This document shows positions 50,953 through 60,435 of a DNA stretch of 64,000 nucleotides, in pieces. The first letter of the stretch is position 1. Every line of letters begins with the position of its first letter. The position numbers and the translations under genes were made by a program. Source of the DNA: Collimonas arenae (GTDB taxonomy: Bacteria; Pseudomonadota; Gammaproteobacteria; Burkholderiales; Burkholderiaceae_D); contig NZ_CP009962.1 of assembly GCF_000786695.1 (NCBI RefSeq), forward strand, positions 3,224,001-3,288,000, written 5' to 3'. A model generated the notes under the pieces. It worked only from the letters and a program-made list of their open reading frames with translations. It did no database searches and was not told where the DNA came from.

Positions 50953-53900
50953 ATGACTACCAGCCTAGATGCCACGCCTTTAATTCACATTTTCATCGGG
51001 GATACTGTACAGAACCGGTCAGAGCACGACTGTCTTCGCACAGTCTGTGAGACGCTGACGAAAATGCGTAACTGGGCCTACATCTTTGCCAACTTCCATG
51101 CTGCGGGACGACAGATAGACCTGACTGTTTTCACGGAGAGAACAACACTCGTTATTGAGATAAAAGGCTATTCACTGCCAATTCGCGGGGGTGTGAATGG
51201 TCAGTGGGAGCAACTTGGGCCGTATGGCGCGAGAAAGATCGGTAATGCGTACATCCAGGCGTTGAATGCCAAGAATGCGCTCCGTGACGAAATGCAGCGA
51301 ATTGGCCAGATTGATGGCTACCCAAACGGACTTGTTGTAGTTACCCCTATTGTTCCGGAAGGATCGACGACAACTCCAGATGACTTCAAGGTCGCGGTCA
51401 CTGGGCCAGATCAGATTGCGCAGCTGTTGATGCGTCCATCAGGTGCTCTCTTAACGAAAGACTCGTGTGAAGCATTGGCAAGGAAACTGGGGCTTGAGGC
51501 GGTTGCGAGCGCTGATGCTGCACTCAACGATGAAGTCCTTGTTGCGGAAAGGTTACATGATACATATCTCAAGGCATTCGGTGATTTTTACAGACCGCTG
51601 ACATCGGAGTTTGTTAGCGATCGGTACAGATGCGGAATTCTTGAAATTGAATTATCTCAAGTTCAATCAATGGTCGCAGGTGGTGACGCCGGTGTACTGA
51701 TCCATGGGCCATCCGGCTGTGGTAAGACGCTACTCGCAACATCCTGTGCCATATCGTGCGTAGCAGTTGGCTGCGTTCCGATATTTGTCTCCGCAAAGAA
51801 CTTTGATGGTGAATTTCAGCGACTTCTCGACAGGGAGGCCGCTCTATTGAGCGCACGTTCAGCGAGCAGTATCATCACTGCGAGCAGGCTTCTCGGAAAG
51901 CGCGTCATCCTGTTCTTAGATGGCTATAACGAATGTCGGGATGACCTTAAGGTAAATCTTACGAGAAGTCTCAGGGCGTTTGCGTTACGCTATGGTACGG
52001 GCGTCGTCGTCAGTACGCAGCAAGATCTTGTCCGCGCTGATCTCCTAACGACGAAATCGGTCATCGTCAAACAACCCTCCGAAGAATTCAAGGTAAGCCT
52101 TGCCAAGATCGAAGAGCGAGGTGACCGTGCCGGAAATTTCCGTATTCTTCTCCAAGTAGCGAACTCTGGCCTTGAGTCACGGCTCGTGGGACAGGTTGGC
52201 GGTTTTTTGCCGACAGGCGCAAGCAGGTTCGCACTTTTCGACGCTTATGCGAGACAGAAACTTGGGACTGCCGCCGCCGATGGTATTCGGTTTCTCAGTA
52301 TATTTGCAGAAACACTTGTTGACAGAGCCTGTTTTAGTCTCTCTGTGCGCGAGTTCTATCGACTCTGCGATTCGACCAATCTAGATCATGCGGCCCGGCA
52401 GCAATTATTGCGGTCCCAGTTGCTGCAGGTGCGGGGCGACAGAGTCAGCTTCATTCACGAACTATTCTTCTCCGCATTCTCTGCCGAAGCCGTAATCAGG
52501 TCGGCCCATGGGGATTTGACGCGCATTCGCGCGGCATTGGGGTCACCGCGATTTTTCTCATCAAAGACCTTCATTCTCGGGGCCATTGAAGATGACCGCG
52601 TCATGTATGGAGTGCTTGAAAGTCTCACTGATCACGACTTGCTGGCCGCTTGTGCTCGTGGCGAGTGTGGCGCTATAGCGCAATCTATCGTGAAACGTAA
52701 GATTGAGAGATTGTTAGAGGTTATGTTTGCCGAAGCGCAAGGTCTCGGTTTTCAGATTGTCGGGAAAGGATGGAACAGCATAGCCATCGACATAAACTCT
52801 CTTCGTCACGAACTCAAAGAGTTTTGCTTCTATCTTACGGCTATTGGACAAGGCTTGATGAATGGGCAGTATCTGGATGTCGTCATGGCGGCGTGCCGAC
52901 ACATGGACGAAACCATCGCAATTTTCTCAGATGCACATGTTGCTGACGCGAAGGCTAACAAAATTCCGCTTCGACATGCGGTGTTTTCGGCGGCGTACGT
53001 CATGCACCGGGAAGCAGCCATATCGCAACTGATCAACTTTATCCATAGTGGGCGTCTATCGTTTCGCGGCCAGGAAGGTCAAGGATTCGGCACGACACTC
53101 CATGAGGAATGGTCTCATGCAGAGACTCCTGGCCAGTTTTATTTTCTCATCGGGTTGACTAAATTTTCAGCATGTAGCAAGGAGACGGTTCAATACGTTG
53201 CTCGAATGTTGCAGAACATTAGGGCCTATCCGTATCACCTTCAACTCGATTTGATCGATTCTGCACGGTATTTCCGTGATGCAGAAGAGCCATATCGCAC
53301 CGACATTGTCGAAGCGCTCGAGGCCTCTTTGGACAAACTGGGTATCATGATGAACACCATGATTTTTGAAGCCCTTAGTGCGTTAGGCGCGCTAGAAGAA
53401 GAGGAGCAAAGTCATATCCCTGTCATTCGCAATGAAATTGAGGATGCCTTAAGTACGGACAGCGTCGAGTCCGATTTGGCGGCATGGGGTCTCTTTTCAC
53501 GCCAGTTTGATCATCCCTTTGACACCTCGTACTGGGACGAGATACAGGGGCTTGATGATTCGAGAAAGAAACTTCTTCTTACGAAGGCATGTCGCGGTGC
53601 AGAAGCACCCTACCTTTCGTTCTTAGGAATACTCATCCGGCAGCTATCCGAATTCAACGACCCTAATGTGGGACCTGCGATTGCTCGATGGGCGGCATTG
53701 CCGGACAAACAGAGCTTCATGCCTCAAGATGCTGTAGAGGTTTTCATTAGTGCTCATGAAGCTTTGGGGTATCTCGGTGCTGATTTATCTCAATTTAGAG
53801 GCGAACCAATAACTGCGGCGGAGCATGCCATGCTGGCATGCGGCGAGCTCTATTACTGGGCCAGTCGCACCGACGTGGATGCCCCGCAGACATCAATCTA

Positions 53901-54273
53901 TACCGCCGCTGCGCGCTCTGTTCTTCTGGACCATTCGCGGTGTGCAAGTGCCGGCGCATTACAACTCGCTACGTCGCGCATGCTGTCGACCGATGGGGCG
54001 CGAGTTTCCTTAATGACGCACTACCCGGATATCTGTGTTGCAATCTGTAGGGAAGTGCTCAAGTGGCGGCATGAACAAGTCTCATACTTCGAGCATGGGT
54101 TCCATGACAATACCGATAGCATTGCATATTTTGCCATTCAGGTTTTGGGTGAGGCGGGAGTTGTCGATGATCTGCAAGCGCTCCGAGACCTTTGCGATCA
54201 CGAACGTCACGGCATCAGTGCTCTTGAAGCCATCAAGAAAATTGAGGAGCGGACAGACGTTCGGTACAATTGA
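50953..54273 (+). CDS. NERD domain-STAND/NACHT NTPase protein (candidate anti-phage defence)
   Basis: 1106 residues. N-terminal NERD/PD-(D/E)XK-type domain (about 15-135): Glu24, QIDLTVF with Asp56 and VIEIKGY with Glu69 and Lys71 are the expected metal-binding and catalytic residues. A P-loop NTPase follows with Walker A HGPSGCGKT (251-259) and Walker B VILFLDGYNEC (318-328), the hydrophobic-D-x3-E form of NACHT/STAND ATPases. Residues 500-1106 are rich in helices with repeated hairpins (HEAT/TPR-like), the usual sensor part. Such nuclease-NTPase-repeat proteins act as NLR-like phage sensors (Avs and related). No transmembrane segment. Role is inferred. Confidence 0.75.
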   Translation: MTTSLDATPLIHIFIGDTVQNRSEHDCLRTVCETLTKMRNWAYIFANFHAAGRQIDLTVFTERTTLVIEIKGYSLPIRGGVNGQWEQLGPYGARKIGNAYIQALNAKNALRDEMQRIGQIDGYPNGLVVVTPIVPEGSTTTPDDFKVAVTGPDQIAQLLMRPSGALLTKDSCEALARKLGLEAVASADAALNDEVLVAERLHDTYLKAFGDFYRPLTSEFVSDRYRCGILEIELSQVQSMVAGGDAGVLIHGPSGCGKTLLATSCAISCVAVGCVPIFVSAKNFDGEFQRLLDREAALLSARSASSIITASRLLGKRVILFLDGYNECRDDLKVNLTRSLRAFALRYGTGVVVSTQQDLVRADLLTTKSVIVKQPSEEFKVSLAKIEERGDRAGNFRILLQVANSGLESRLVGQVGGFLPTGASRFALFDAYARQKLGTAAADGIRFLSIFAETLVDRACFSLSVREFYRLCDSTNLDHAARQQLLRSQLLQVRGDRVSFIHELFFSAFSAEAVIRSAHGDLTRIRAALGSPRFFSSKTFILGAIEDDRVMYGVLESLTDHDLLAACARGECGAIAQSIVKRKIERLLEVMFAEAQGLGFQIVGKGWNSIAIDINSLRHELKEFCFYLTAIGQGLMNGQYLDVVMAACRHMDETIAIFSDAHVADAKANKIPLRHAVFSAAYVMHREAAISQLINFIHSGRLSFRGQEGQGFGTTLHEEWSHAETPGQFYFLIGLTKFSACSKETVQYVARMLQNIRAYPYHLQLDLIDSARYFRDAEEPYRTDIVEALEASLDKLGIMMNTMIFEALSALGALEEEEQSHIPVIRNEIEDALSTDSVESDLAAWGLFSRQFDHPFDTSYWDEIQGLDDSRKKLLLTKACRGAEAPYLSFLGILIRQLSEFNDPNVGPAIARWAALPDKQSFMPQDAVEVFISAHEALGYLGADLSQFRGEPITAAEHAMLACGELYYWASRTDVDAPQTSIYTAAARSVLLDHSRCASAGALQLATSRMLSTDGARVSLMTHYPDICVAICREVLKWRHEQVSYFEHGFHDNTDSIAYFAIQVLGEAGVVDDLQALRDLCDHERHGISALEAIKKIEERTDVRYN

Positions 54274-54548
54274 TGTATCCACGTCGGACGAACATGTAAG
54301 ATGTTTTCCTCGCAAAAGATGCTCTCAATGTCTACTACTCACTTTCGTGTATTCGATCCTACAAATATTGATATGTCGTCAGCAAGCTCAATATGAGCCT
54401 CCTTCAGGCGTCGAAAATTTCTGAGGCGATACGAGTGAAGATGCACGAAATCCTCCGCTAATTTTTTTGATAATTTATAGAAAACTATATTCGCCGAAAT
54501 ATGACGGAGTTTTCACGTCTTGCCAGAGAAAATGTCCAGCTCTACCCC
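54274..54548. other. Intergenic region after the NERD-STAND gene
   Basis: Low-G/C stretch of 275 bases with no gene, terminator or repeat that I can support. Confidence 0.5.
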
Positions 54549-54779
54549 CTAGAGCTGAGACCTTTCAGCACTCTGTTCGAGCATCGTTATGTGGTTCGTA
54601 ATTTCGTCACTGATCTTGGTAAATGTTTCAAGCGCGATACGCTTAGCGTCGACGATTTCTTCGCCTAAGGAGAGGCATTCCAAGTTGTTCACGATTGCGT
54701 TGATCTGCTCGGAGACACGAATGTATATATCTTGCGGTAGCTTTAAGTTCATGCCGATCCCGTGACAATGGTGGATCAT
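54549..54779 (-). CDS. Small helical protein of unknown function
   Basis: 76 residues from ATG 54779, or 67 from ATG 54752 (MNLKLPQDIYIRVSEQINAI). The sequence is almost wholly helical with heptad-like spacing (VSEQINAIVNNLECL, KRIALETFTKISDEITNHITMLEQ), fitting a small coiled-coil or antitoxin-like protein. No family is recognised, and it is not coupled to a neighbour. Confidence 0.45.
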   Translation of the reverse strand: MIHHCHGIGMNLKLPQDIYIRVSEQINAIVNNLECLSLGEEIVDAKRIALETFTKISDEITNHITMLEQSAERSQL

Positions 54780-55010
54780 GCCACTCTACCTACTTTCCCT
54801 TGGGGAAAATTCACTGATTGTCACCAAGTAAGCCCAACGGTATCTCGATTTTAGCCAAACCCTCTCCTCCGATTTCTGAGCATCCGCACCAGGCCGAACT
54901 CAGTCCTTTGGTTAAGCTCAAGTTGCGACGAAATCCGACACTTCCCGGCAGGTCAAATCTGGCTTACTACAGCTCATGACTGATCGGTATTGCTCCATTC
55001 TGGTATGGAT

Positions 55011-56513
55011 TTATATTTTTTTGTTATCTGCCTCGCCTGAGGAAAATACAAGATCGTCTCGCTGATCTGATGGTGACAAATATTTCCAAGCAGATCTTGG
55101 TCCGCATTTTTCAAGAATTGCACATTGCTTACACCAAGTCCCACGTTTAACCGAGCTGGGAATAGCCCGCCATGCATGTCCCCGGTGGCAGAGCCAGGTC
55201 ATTTTTTTGTCCAATGAGACAAATCGCTCTGAGAGCAGTTTTCCTCCGCGTTCTCGCGCCAGCTGGGTGAGCTGCGCATAATGCTCTTCCGCCGACATTC
55301 TACCGATGCACCTCGGACACCATTTTCCACCCATCACGTTGGATGGGGTTGCAGAAAAAATGTGGCCTTCGGCGCATTGCCATTGCATCTGCTTATGCGA
55401 AGTCATGTATTCAGTTGACAGGCATTGGCCACCACGTTCCCTTGCGACAGCCAGGTATTTCTGCATCTGCTTAGGACCGTTTGTGTCAAGTATCCGGCAT
55501 CTTGGACACCAGCGGCCATTCAGTTTGACCGACGTGCGCGTAGCATTCCATGTATGGCCACGGTGACAGGCCCAGGTCAATTTGTGGTCCGGACCTAAGT
55601 AACGTTCCGAAAGAAGCCTGCCACCGCGAGCAAGCGCCAGCTCGCAAAGAATTGCGTAATGTTCTTCGTCGGTGCAGAATCCGTGGCACTTCGGACACCA
55701 GGTCCCAAGTTTGATATTGTTCGGTTGCGCCTCCCAGGTATGGCCGTCACAGCAACGCCAGGTCAAATTATCCTGGGTACTAACGAAATGCGTCGACAGC
55801 AACTCGCCACCACGTTCTCGCGCTATCTGACGATACTGCGCCAGCATTTCTTTTTTCGGGTAGCGGCCGCGACATTTTGGACACCAGGATTTTCCATTTT
55901 TTACCGAACCAGGGGTTGACATCCAAGTGTGTCCCTCCGCGCATCGCCACTGCAGTAGTTCGTCGCTACCGCCATAGACGGTCGATAGCAACTTGCCGCC
56001 ACGTTCTTGCGCTATGCGAGCCAACAAAGCAATTTGCTCTTCCGCCGGCAGGTAACCGCGACATTTTGGACACCATCTACCGCCCCGGATATTGTGCGGC
56101 GTTGCCAGCCATTGATGCCCGACCTCACATTGCCATTGGAGACGCGTATGGGCATTGACGTATTGCGTTGACAGACAAAGGCCGCCGCGCTTCCCTGCTC
56201 GCTCCTGCATGTCTTCGATAGTAAGACGATACGATTGGAACACGCAAGCAGAGCACCAGGCACCTTTGTACAATTGTCTGAGTTCGGCGTCCCATTCGTG
56301 TCCGTGTGCGCAACGCAATCGGTACAGCTGCCCCACGGTTTTATCTACGCTTGTTGCCAGACATTCTCCGCTGTGCAGTTTGGAAATCCCGCGCAGCAAT
56401 AGCAGCCCGTTCTTCCGGCGAGTTGCAGCGGCTTGGCCCGCAAGGGGATAACGGTCACGTAACTTGGCAATCCCTGTCACCAATCGCGTGGCTGTTTTTT
56501 TGGGTGAAGTCAT
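55011..56513 (-). CDS. Protein with seven tandem zinc-binding (C-x2-GH...C-x2-C) repeats
   Basis: 500 residues. After a basic start (MTSPKKTATRLVTGIAKL) come seven units of about 63 residues from roughly residue 45 to 480. Each has an A-x-ERGG-x-x-LS-x-x-Y helix part, then L-x-W-x-C-x-x-GH-x-W and x-G-x-WCPKC, so one zinc site made of Cys, His, Cys and Cys per unit (for example CEVGHQWLATPHNIRGGRWC then PKC). The unit resembles the small treble-clef/zinc-ribbon domains (DUF4379-like) found near nuclease domains, but no nuclease is fused here. Nucleic-acid binding is likely, purpose unknown. It lies between the NTPase locus and the T6SS genes. Confidence 0.7.
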   Translation of the reverse strand: MTSPKKTATRLVTGIAKLRDRYPLAGQAAATRRKNGLLLLRGISKLHSGECLATSVDKTVGQLYRLRCAHGHEWDAELRQLYKGAWCSACVFQSYRLTIEDMQERAGKRGGLCLSTQYVNAHTRLQWQCEVGHQWLATPHNIRGGRWCPKCRGYLPAEEQIALLARIAQERGGKLLSTVYGGSDELLQWRCAEGHTWMSTPGSVKNGKSWCPKCRGRYPKKEMLAQYRQIARERGGELLSTHFVSTQDNLTWRCCDGHTWEAQPNNIKLGTWCPKCHGFCTDEEHYAILCELALARGGRLLSERYLGPDHKLTWACHRGHTWNATRTSVKLNGRWCPRCRILDTNGPKQMQKYLAVARERGGQCLSTEYMTSHKQMQWQCAEGHIFSATPSNVMGGKWCPRCIGRMSAEEHYAQLTQLARERGGKLLSERFVSLDKKMTWLCHRGHAWRAIPSSVKRGTWCKQCAILEKCGPRSAWKYLSPSDQRDDLVFSSGEADNKKI

Positions 56514-56523
56514 GGCCGCGTTT

Positions 56524-56823
56524 CTAGTCTTCTCGCAGACACCAGGTATTCAACATCTTCATTGCTGCCATGCGTGCTCCTGCATTGACGCGCATCGAGA
56601 CACCGGGGACAACGCCTGCACACCGAATGGGCTGACTGCCTAACGCAAGAGAAGCAACCAACGCGACCGTGAAAATCGACTCAGTACTGCGCTTGGGTCC
56701 GCCCTTCAACTGCATTAGGCCGCCTTCTCTGAAACGCATGGCCTCGCTGTCATCGTTGGCAACTTCGACCAGAGCACCTGGAGGCCCATTCCAGGCCTGG
56801 TTGTCGAGCGAATCCTCGTCCAT
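56524..56823 (-). CDS. Short protein overlapping the ketosynthase-like gene
   Basis: 99 residues. Its ATG shares one base with the stop of the preceding gene (TGATG), so it is translationally coupled and probably real. MDEDSLDNQAWNGPPGALVE is followed by GGLMQLKGGPKRSTESIF, a hydrophobic VALVASLALG stretch and a Cys-containing end NTWCLRED. No domain is recognised. Its place at the end of the effector module suggests an accessory or immunity role. Confidence 0.5.
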   Translation of the reverse strand: MDEDSLDNQAWNGPPGALVEVANDDSEAMRFREGGLMQLKGGPKRSTESIFTVALVASLALGSQPIRCAGVVPGVSMRVNAGARMAAMKMLNTWCLRED

Positions 56824-58187
56824 CAGACACGATCCGGCATAATCATCATCGCCGCAGTTTTCCGAGTATCCGCAACGCTGACAACTAACACGGCTTGCTC
56901 GGTTGTCGTCGCCATCTCAGCGGCTAACGCGATATGGATCAGATCCGACGCCGCGCCAAAGGATCCCGTGTAAGCCATTGGCCCGATTCGTTGCGACAAG
57001 GGATCAAGTTCCGGTAATGTCTTCTCCATAGCGTCTATCACTTCACTTGCACGTGAAAAACGATGATCTGTATCGCTGATCACGGCACCGACCTCGCCAG
57101 CAGTGATCTTGGATGCCGTCATTGCCTCTGTGATGCAGGCCGTCAACGTGACGGAATCGACTTTGCCCTTTGCTGTGCGGTCCGAGGTACGCAGACTACG
57201 CTGTGCAGAGCCAAGCGTGAGAAGTCCGTCCATCTGTGCGCGTGCGGCAAACGCCACATTCACCAATAGCATTCCTGCCGCCCCTTCCGCCGGGACAAAG
57301 CCATCCGTTACCGTGCTGGAAAATACCTGGTCCAGTGCCAGCGGCAAACTCAATTCATCAGGGTTCACCAGGCTATCGGCAGCTAACAGCAAGACGTAAG
57401 GCATTTTGTTATTGCTCATATGCAGCTGCAACGAATTTACCGTGTCATAAATATTTTCTGTTGCTCCAGACAAAAGATGCAAATCAAAGTGAACCTGGGA
57501 CCAAGACGAATGCGTCCAGGCCATAGAGAAACTGAGGCGCGTTTCATTATTCAGCGGTAACGCTTCTGGAATCAGCCAGTAGGCCGTTGCATCCGTTTTG
57601 TCAGATTGAGCTAATTCCTCTTGCTGTTCAAACAAGGCATTGAGCACTGTCACCAGCATCGCAGTGATGCGCATAGTGCGAGAACGGGTGCCGACCGGGT
57701 AGTTGAGTATTTCCAAGGGCAGTTCTTTAACTGTGGCCGTATGAACTGGATGGCCATCGGCATTACGTACTACATCGTCAGGGCGGAAGATTTTTTCTTG
57801 CTCCCGGCTGCTAGATACTGTTGCGCCGGCGCCGCCAAACGGCGTCACCGCACTCCACGCAGCGATACGTAACATCTCTGCTGGCGGCGAAACGACCGCC
57901 TCGGGAATCGGTGGAGTTGGCACCACCTTGGGCGCCACTGCGGTCGGCGTAAGCGTCTGCACGCTGATCCAGCCCAGCAAAGATAGCGCCAGCGGCGGCA
58001 ACAGCGTAATCGCTGCAATAGACTGCATACCTGTCATGCCAATCGTGCCGAGATAATGAAACAATCCGTCCGCCGGCAGGAATCGCAACAGCACTATCCA
58101 GAATACCGTGAGCAGCAAAAATGTGGCCAGCCACGTTACGCCGCGCACCGCGATGCTTGGAAAGGTGAAAAATGCAGTCAATTTCAA
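56823..58187 (-). CDS. Membrane-anchored ketosynthase-like protein of the T6SS effector module
   Basis: 454 residues from a TTG start with AAGGG upstream, four bases after the PAAR stop. Two membrane helices at the N-terminus (about 13-38 and 52-76) and a Pro-rich linker come first. From about 130 the sequence follows a thiolase/3-oxoacyl-synthase fold: VPAEGAAGMLLVNVAF and IGPMAYTGSFGAASDLIHIA match ketosynthase blocks, but I see no convincing Cys nucleophile, so it is probably not an enzyme. Similar proteins accompany DUF2235 lipase effectors and may act as their immunity or helper. Confidence 0.6.
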   Translation of the reverse strand: MKLTAFFTFPSIAVRGVTWLATFLLLTVFWIVLLRFLPADGLFHYLGTIGMTGMQSIAAITLLPPLALSLLGWISVQTLTPTAVAPKVVPTPPIPEAVVSPPAEMLRIAAWSAVTPFGGAGATVSSSREQEKIFRPDDVVRNADGHPVHTATVKELPLEILNYPVGTRSRTMRITAMLVTVLNALFEQQEELAQSDKTDATAYWLIPEALPLNNETRLSFSMAWTHSSWSQVHFDLHLLSGATENIYDTVNSLQLHMSNNKMPYVLLLAADSLVNPDELSLPLALDQVFSSTVTDGFVPAEGAAGMLLVNVAFAARAQMDGLLTLGSAQRSLRTSDRTAKGKVDSVTLTACITEAMTASKITAGEVGAVISDTDHRFSRASEVIDAMEKTLPELDPLSQRIGPMAYTGSFGAASDLIHIALAAEMATTTEQAVLVVSVADTRKTAAMMIMPDRV

Positions 58188-58191
58188 AATA

Positions 58192-58458
58192 TTACCCTTG
58201 TGAAGCGGTCGGTATGCTGGAGATCAAGGCGCAGCCGCAAGCTGTATGATGTCCGTGCAATGCGACTTGGCGGCCGTCGATGGTGAATGTCGGCGATCCT
58301 TCGACGATAGGGTTGGTACCGTGCCCGGATTGTGGACAAGTCACCATATCGCCAACGCGGGCGATGCCGAGGCCGCGGATGGTGTGAATCGATGAAGCAC
58401 TGATAACGACGCCGCCATGCGTAGTTTTATCACCCAGGCGAATAATGGAAAGCGCCAT
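58192..58458 (-). CDS. PAAR-domain T6SS tip protein
   Basis: 88 residues, MALSIIRLGDKTTHGGVVIS, then GLGIARVGDMVTCPQSGHG and VALHGHHTACGCALI. The repeated GD-x-T-xHGG pattern and the Cys/His residues near the end form the zinc-bound point of a PAAR cone that sits on VgrG. It lies 12 bases after the lipase gene and probably delivers it. Confidence 0.88.
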   Translation of the reverse strand: MALSIIRLGDKTTHGGVVISASSIHTIRGLGIARVGDMVTCPQSGHGTNPIVEGSPTFTIDGRQVALHGHHTACGCALISSIPTASQG

Positions 58459-58470
58459 TAGATCCCCCGA

Positions 58471-60435
58471 TCATCGCATTGGCATTTGTGTACGAGAGAA
58501 TTCCCGAGACTCAGAATCCCATTGCGCCCGTTGCCTTCTATCGTGACTAGCCTTGGCAACGCGTTCTTTATTCGTTTTTTCGACCGCTTCCTTGGTCATC
58601 GCGTCGCCGCGGTCTCCAAAATAAATGCGCCTGAATTTGGCCATCCCAATACCATTCCAGATAAACTCATCCACGCTGCTATTCGCAGCGAATCCAGCCA
58701 TTGAATCATGCACATAGGTATCAAAGAATTCTCCCACTGCTTCTGGTATTTTTGCAGGTTTCAATGCATCAACCAGACTTAATGGGTCACGCTCAGGGGC
58801 TTCAGCATCGCGTACCTCCGCCTGATTTTGATCAGAAAGCCATTTTCTCCATCGAGCAACATCGGCAAGAATATTGGCTGCCTTTGCATCTATTCTGCCT
58901 TGCGTATCTTCATTAGAGGCAGTGCGGCGATTATTGAATTCTATTGCTGAATCCGCTGCGGAGATTAATGGCATGATAGACACGATGGAGGACTGCGACC
59001 TGGCATAGGGAGTTTCCAGCGCGTCGTCATTGCTCCACATGCTTGGCGACTTTATCCTCTGGTCGATTTCCTCGCCAAGCTTCATCACGACATGCATGAA
59101 TGCGCGCTGTGTACGCTGTAGATACTTCACCTCTGCAGGTGCGCTTTTCTTGGCGCGCCCGAAGAAGGAGCGCTGGGCGTAGGAGTCATCACGCGACTGC
59201 CAGCGGTAGCTGAAGTACCAGCTCATGTGCTGGCGCACCATATCTTCCAAGGGTCCAGGTGTAATTGCGGCCAGACTAGAATACGATTTGAAGGCATCGA
59301 TCGCGGCCTGGTCAGGAGTGAGGGCTGTCGCAACTTTTTTATCTAAATCATGGTATTGCGTTAGCGGCACTCCCGCCGCCAAGGCTGCACAGTACATTTC
59401 AAAGCCCGGAATGCGAGCCAAATCTGTGCTTTTCCCTTGCGATGCATTGTCATACCCCCCTCCCACGTCAGAGTGCATGCCCGGATACAAATATTCTTTG
59501 GCGTTGGGAGGATACTTACCTTCGACCCGCACCGAGTCTGAAGGGAAACAGCCGCGGACCTCATGAGCCGCCACAAAATGCAGGCACTGCTCTACATGAG
59601 GATGAATCTGCATGGTGCCGTCTGCCCAGGACTGATGTCCTTCAACGATGGTATAAAGTCCGGCAATACCGACTGAAGCCACTGTATCGAATAGCCCCAT
59701 AAACTGGACCCGCAGCGGTATCCCGGCAAAGCGCCAGCCTCCATCTTTTTGCTCACATATTTCATAGAGCCAGTTAACAAATGTACGGGCTTCGGCTGCA
59801 CCACGGGAAAACCCAAATACGCTCACGCTGATTTGTAGAATTTCCGGTTTGCGATCTTTGATAGCAGCTTTGAGTTTTTCCTGCCAGACTTGCTTAAGCG
59901 AGTAACGTCTCTGTGCACCAACAGAACCTACTCCCCCTAAGCCTTCTGTAATAGCTTTGGCTTGGCTATCGGGTATTAGATTCGAGTTAGTGTGGTAAGC
60001 GTGTACCGCATTAAATATTCGAGTCAATCCCCAAATAATTCGTGGTTCTCCCCCCCAGGAAGTCGCTGATCCCAAGCCTCCGCCTGCATCTCCTATTTGT
60101 GGGAAAGGTGTACCAACACCAGGAATGTAATATGGATAATAAGCGTTCGTGCCAATTTTGTTGGGCAGATAGGTATGATACAAGCGGACCACATTACTGT
60201 GCTTCTGTTTGGACGGATCGTTTATGTACGCTTTGTAATCATTATCTTCGTTGTTACCTGTGCCGTCGAAAAAAATTCCGACGAAAAGATTTCCCGAGCA
60301 AGAAAGTTCATTGGGTTGCGCCGATAGAGCGCAGAGTGCTCGTGCACGCTGCATCTGTTCGCGATTGCTCAGTGGCCGCTCGCGGCTTCGCGTATCCCCA
60401 AGTTCGGGATTCAATGCAAAATCAATCCCACTCAT
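58471..60435 (-). CDS. DUF2235 (Tle1-type) phospholipase effector of the T6SS
   Basis: 654 residues. The alpha/beta-hydrolase domain has LFVGIFFDGTGNNEDND near the start, the nucleophile elbow VFGFSRGAAEARTF (GFSRG, serine nucleophile), then VQFMGLFDTVASVG with an Asp and GMHSDVGGGYDN with the His. This is the DUF2235 pattern of Tle1 lipases that attack phospholipids of rival cells. The long C-terminal part is helical. Its ATG overlaps the stop of the lipoprotein gene (ATGA), and the PAAR gene follows. Confidence 0.88.
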   Translation of the reverse strand: MSGIDFALNPELGDTRSRERPLSNREQMQRARALCALSAQPNELSCSGNLFVGIFFDGTGNNEDNDYKAYINDPSKQKHSNVVRLYHTYLPNKIGTNAYYPYYIPGVGTPFPQIGDAGGGLGSATSWGGEPRIIWGLTRIFNAVHAYHTNSNLIPDSQAKAITEGLGGVGSVGAQRRYSLKQVWQEKLKAAIKDRKPEILQISVSVFGFSRGAAEARTFVNWLYEICEQKDGGWRFAGIPLRVQFMGLFDTVASVGIAGLYTIVEGHQSWADGTMQIHPHVEQCLHFVAAHEVRGCFPSDSVRVEGKYPPNAKEYLYPGMHSDVGGGYDNASQGKSTDLARIPGFEMYCAALAAGVPLTQYHDLDKKVATALTPDQAAIDAFKSYSSLAAITPGPLEDMVRQHMSWYFSYRWQSRDDSYAQRSFFGRAKKSAPAEVKYLQRTQRAFMHVVMKLGEEIDQRIKSPSMWSNDDALETPYARSQSSIVSIMPLISAADSAIEFNNRRTASNEDTQGRIDAKAANILADVARWRKWLSDQNQAEVRDAEAPERDPLSLVDALKPAKIPEAVGEFFDTYVHDSMAGFAANSSVDEFIWNGIGMAKFRRIYFGDRGDAMTKEAVEKTNKERVAKASHDRRQRAQWDSESREFSRTQMPMR

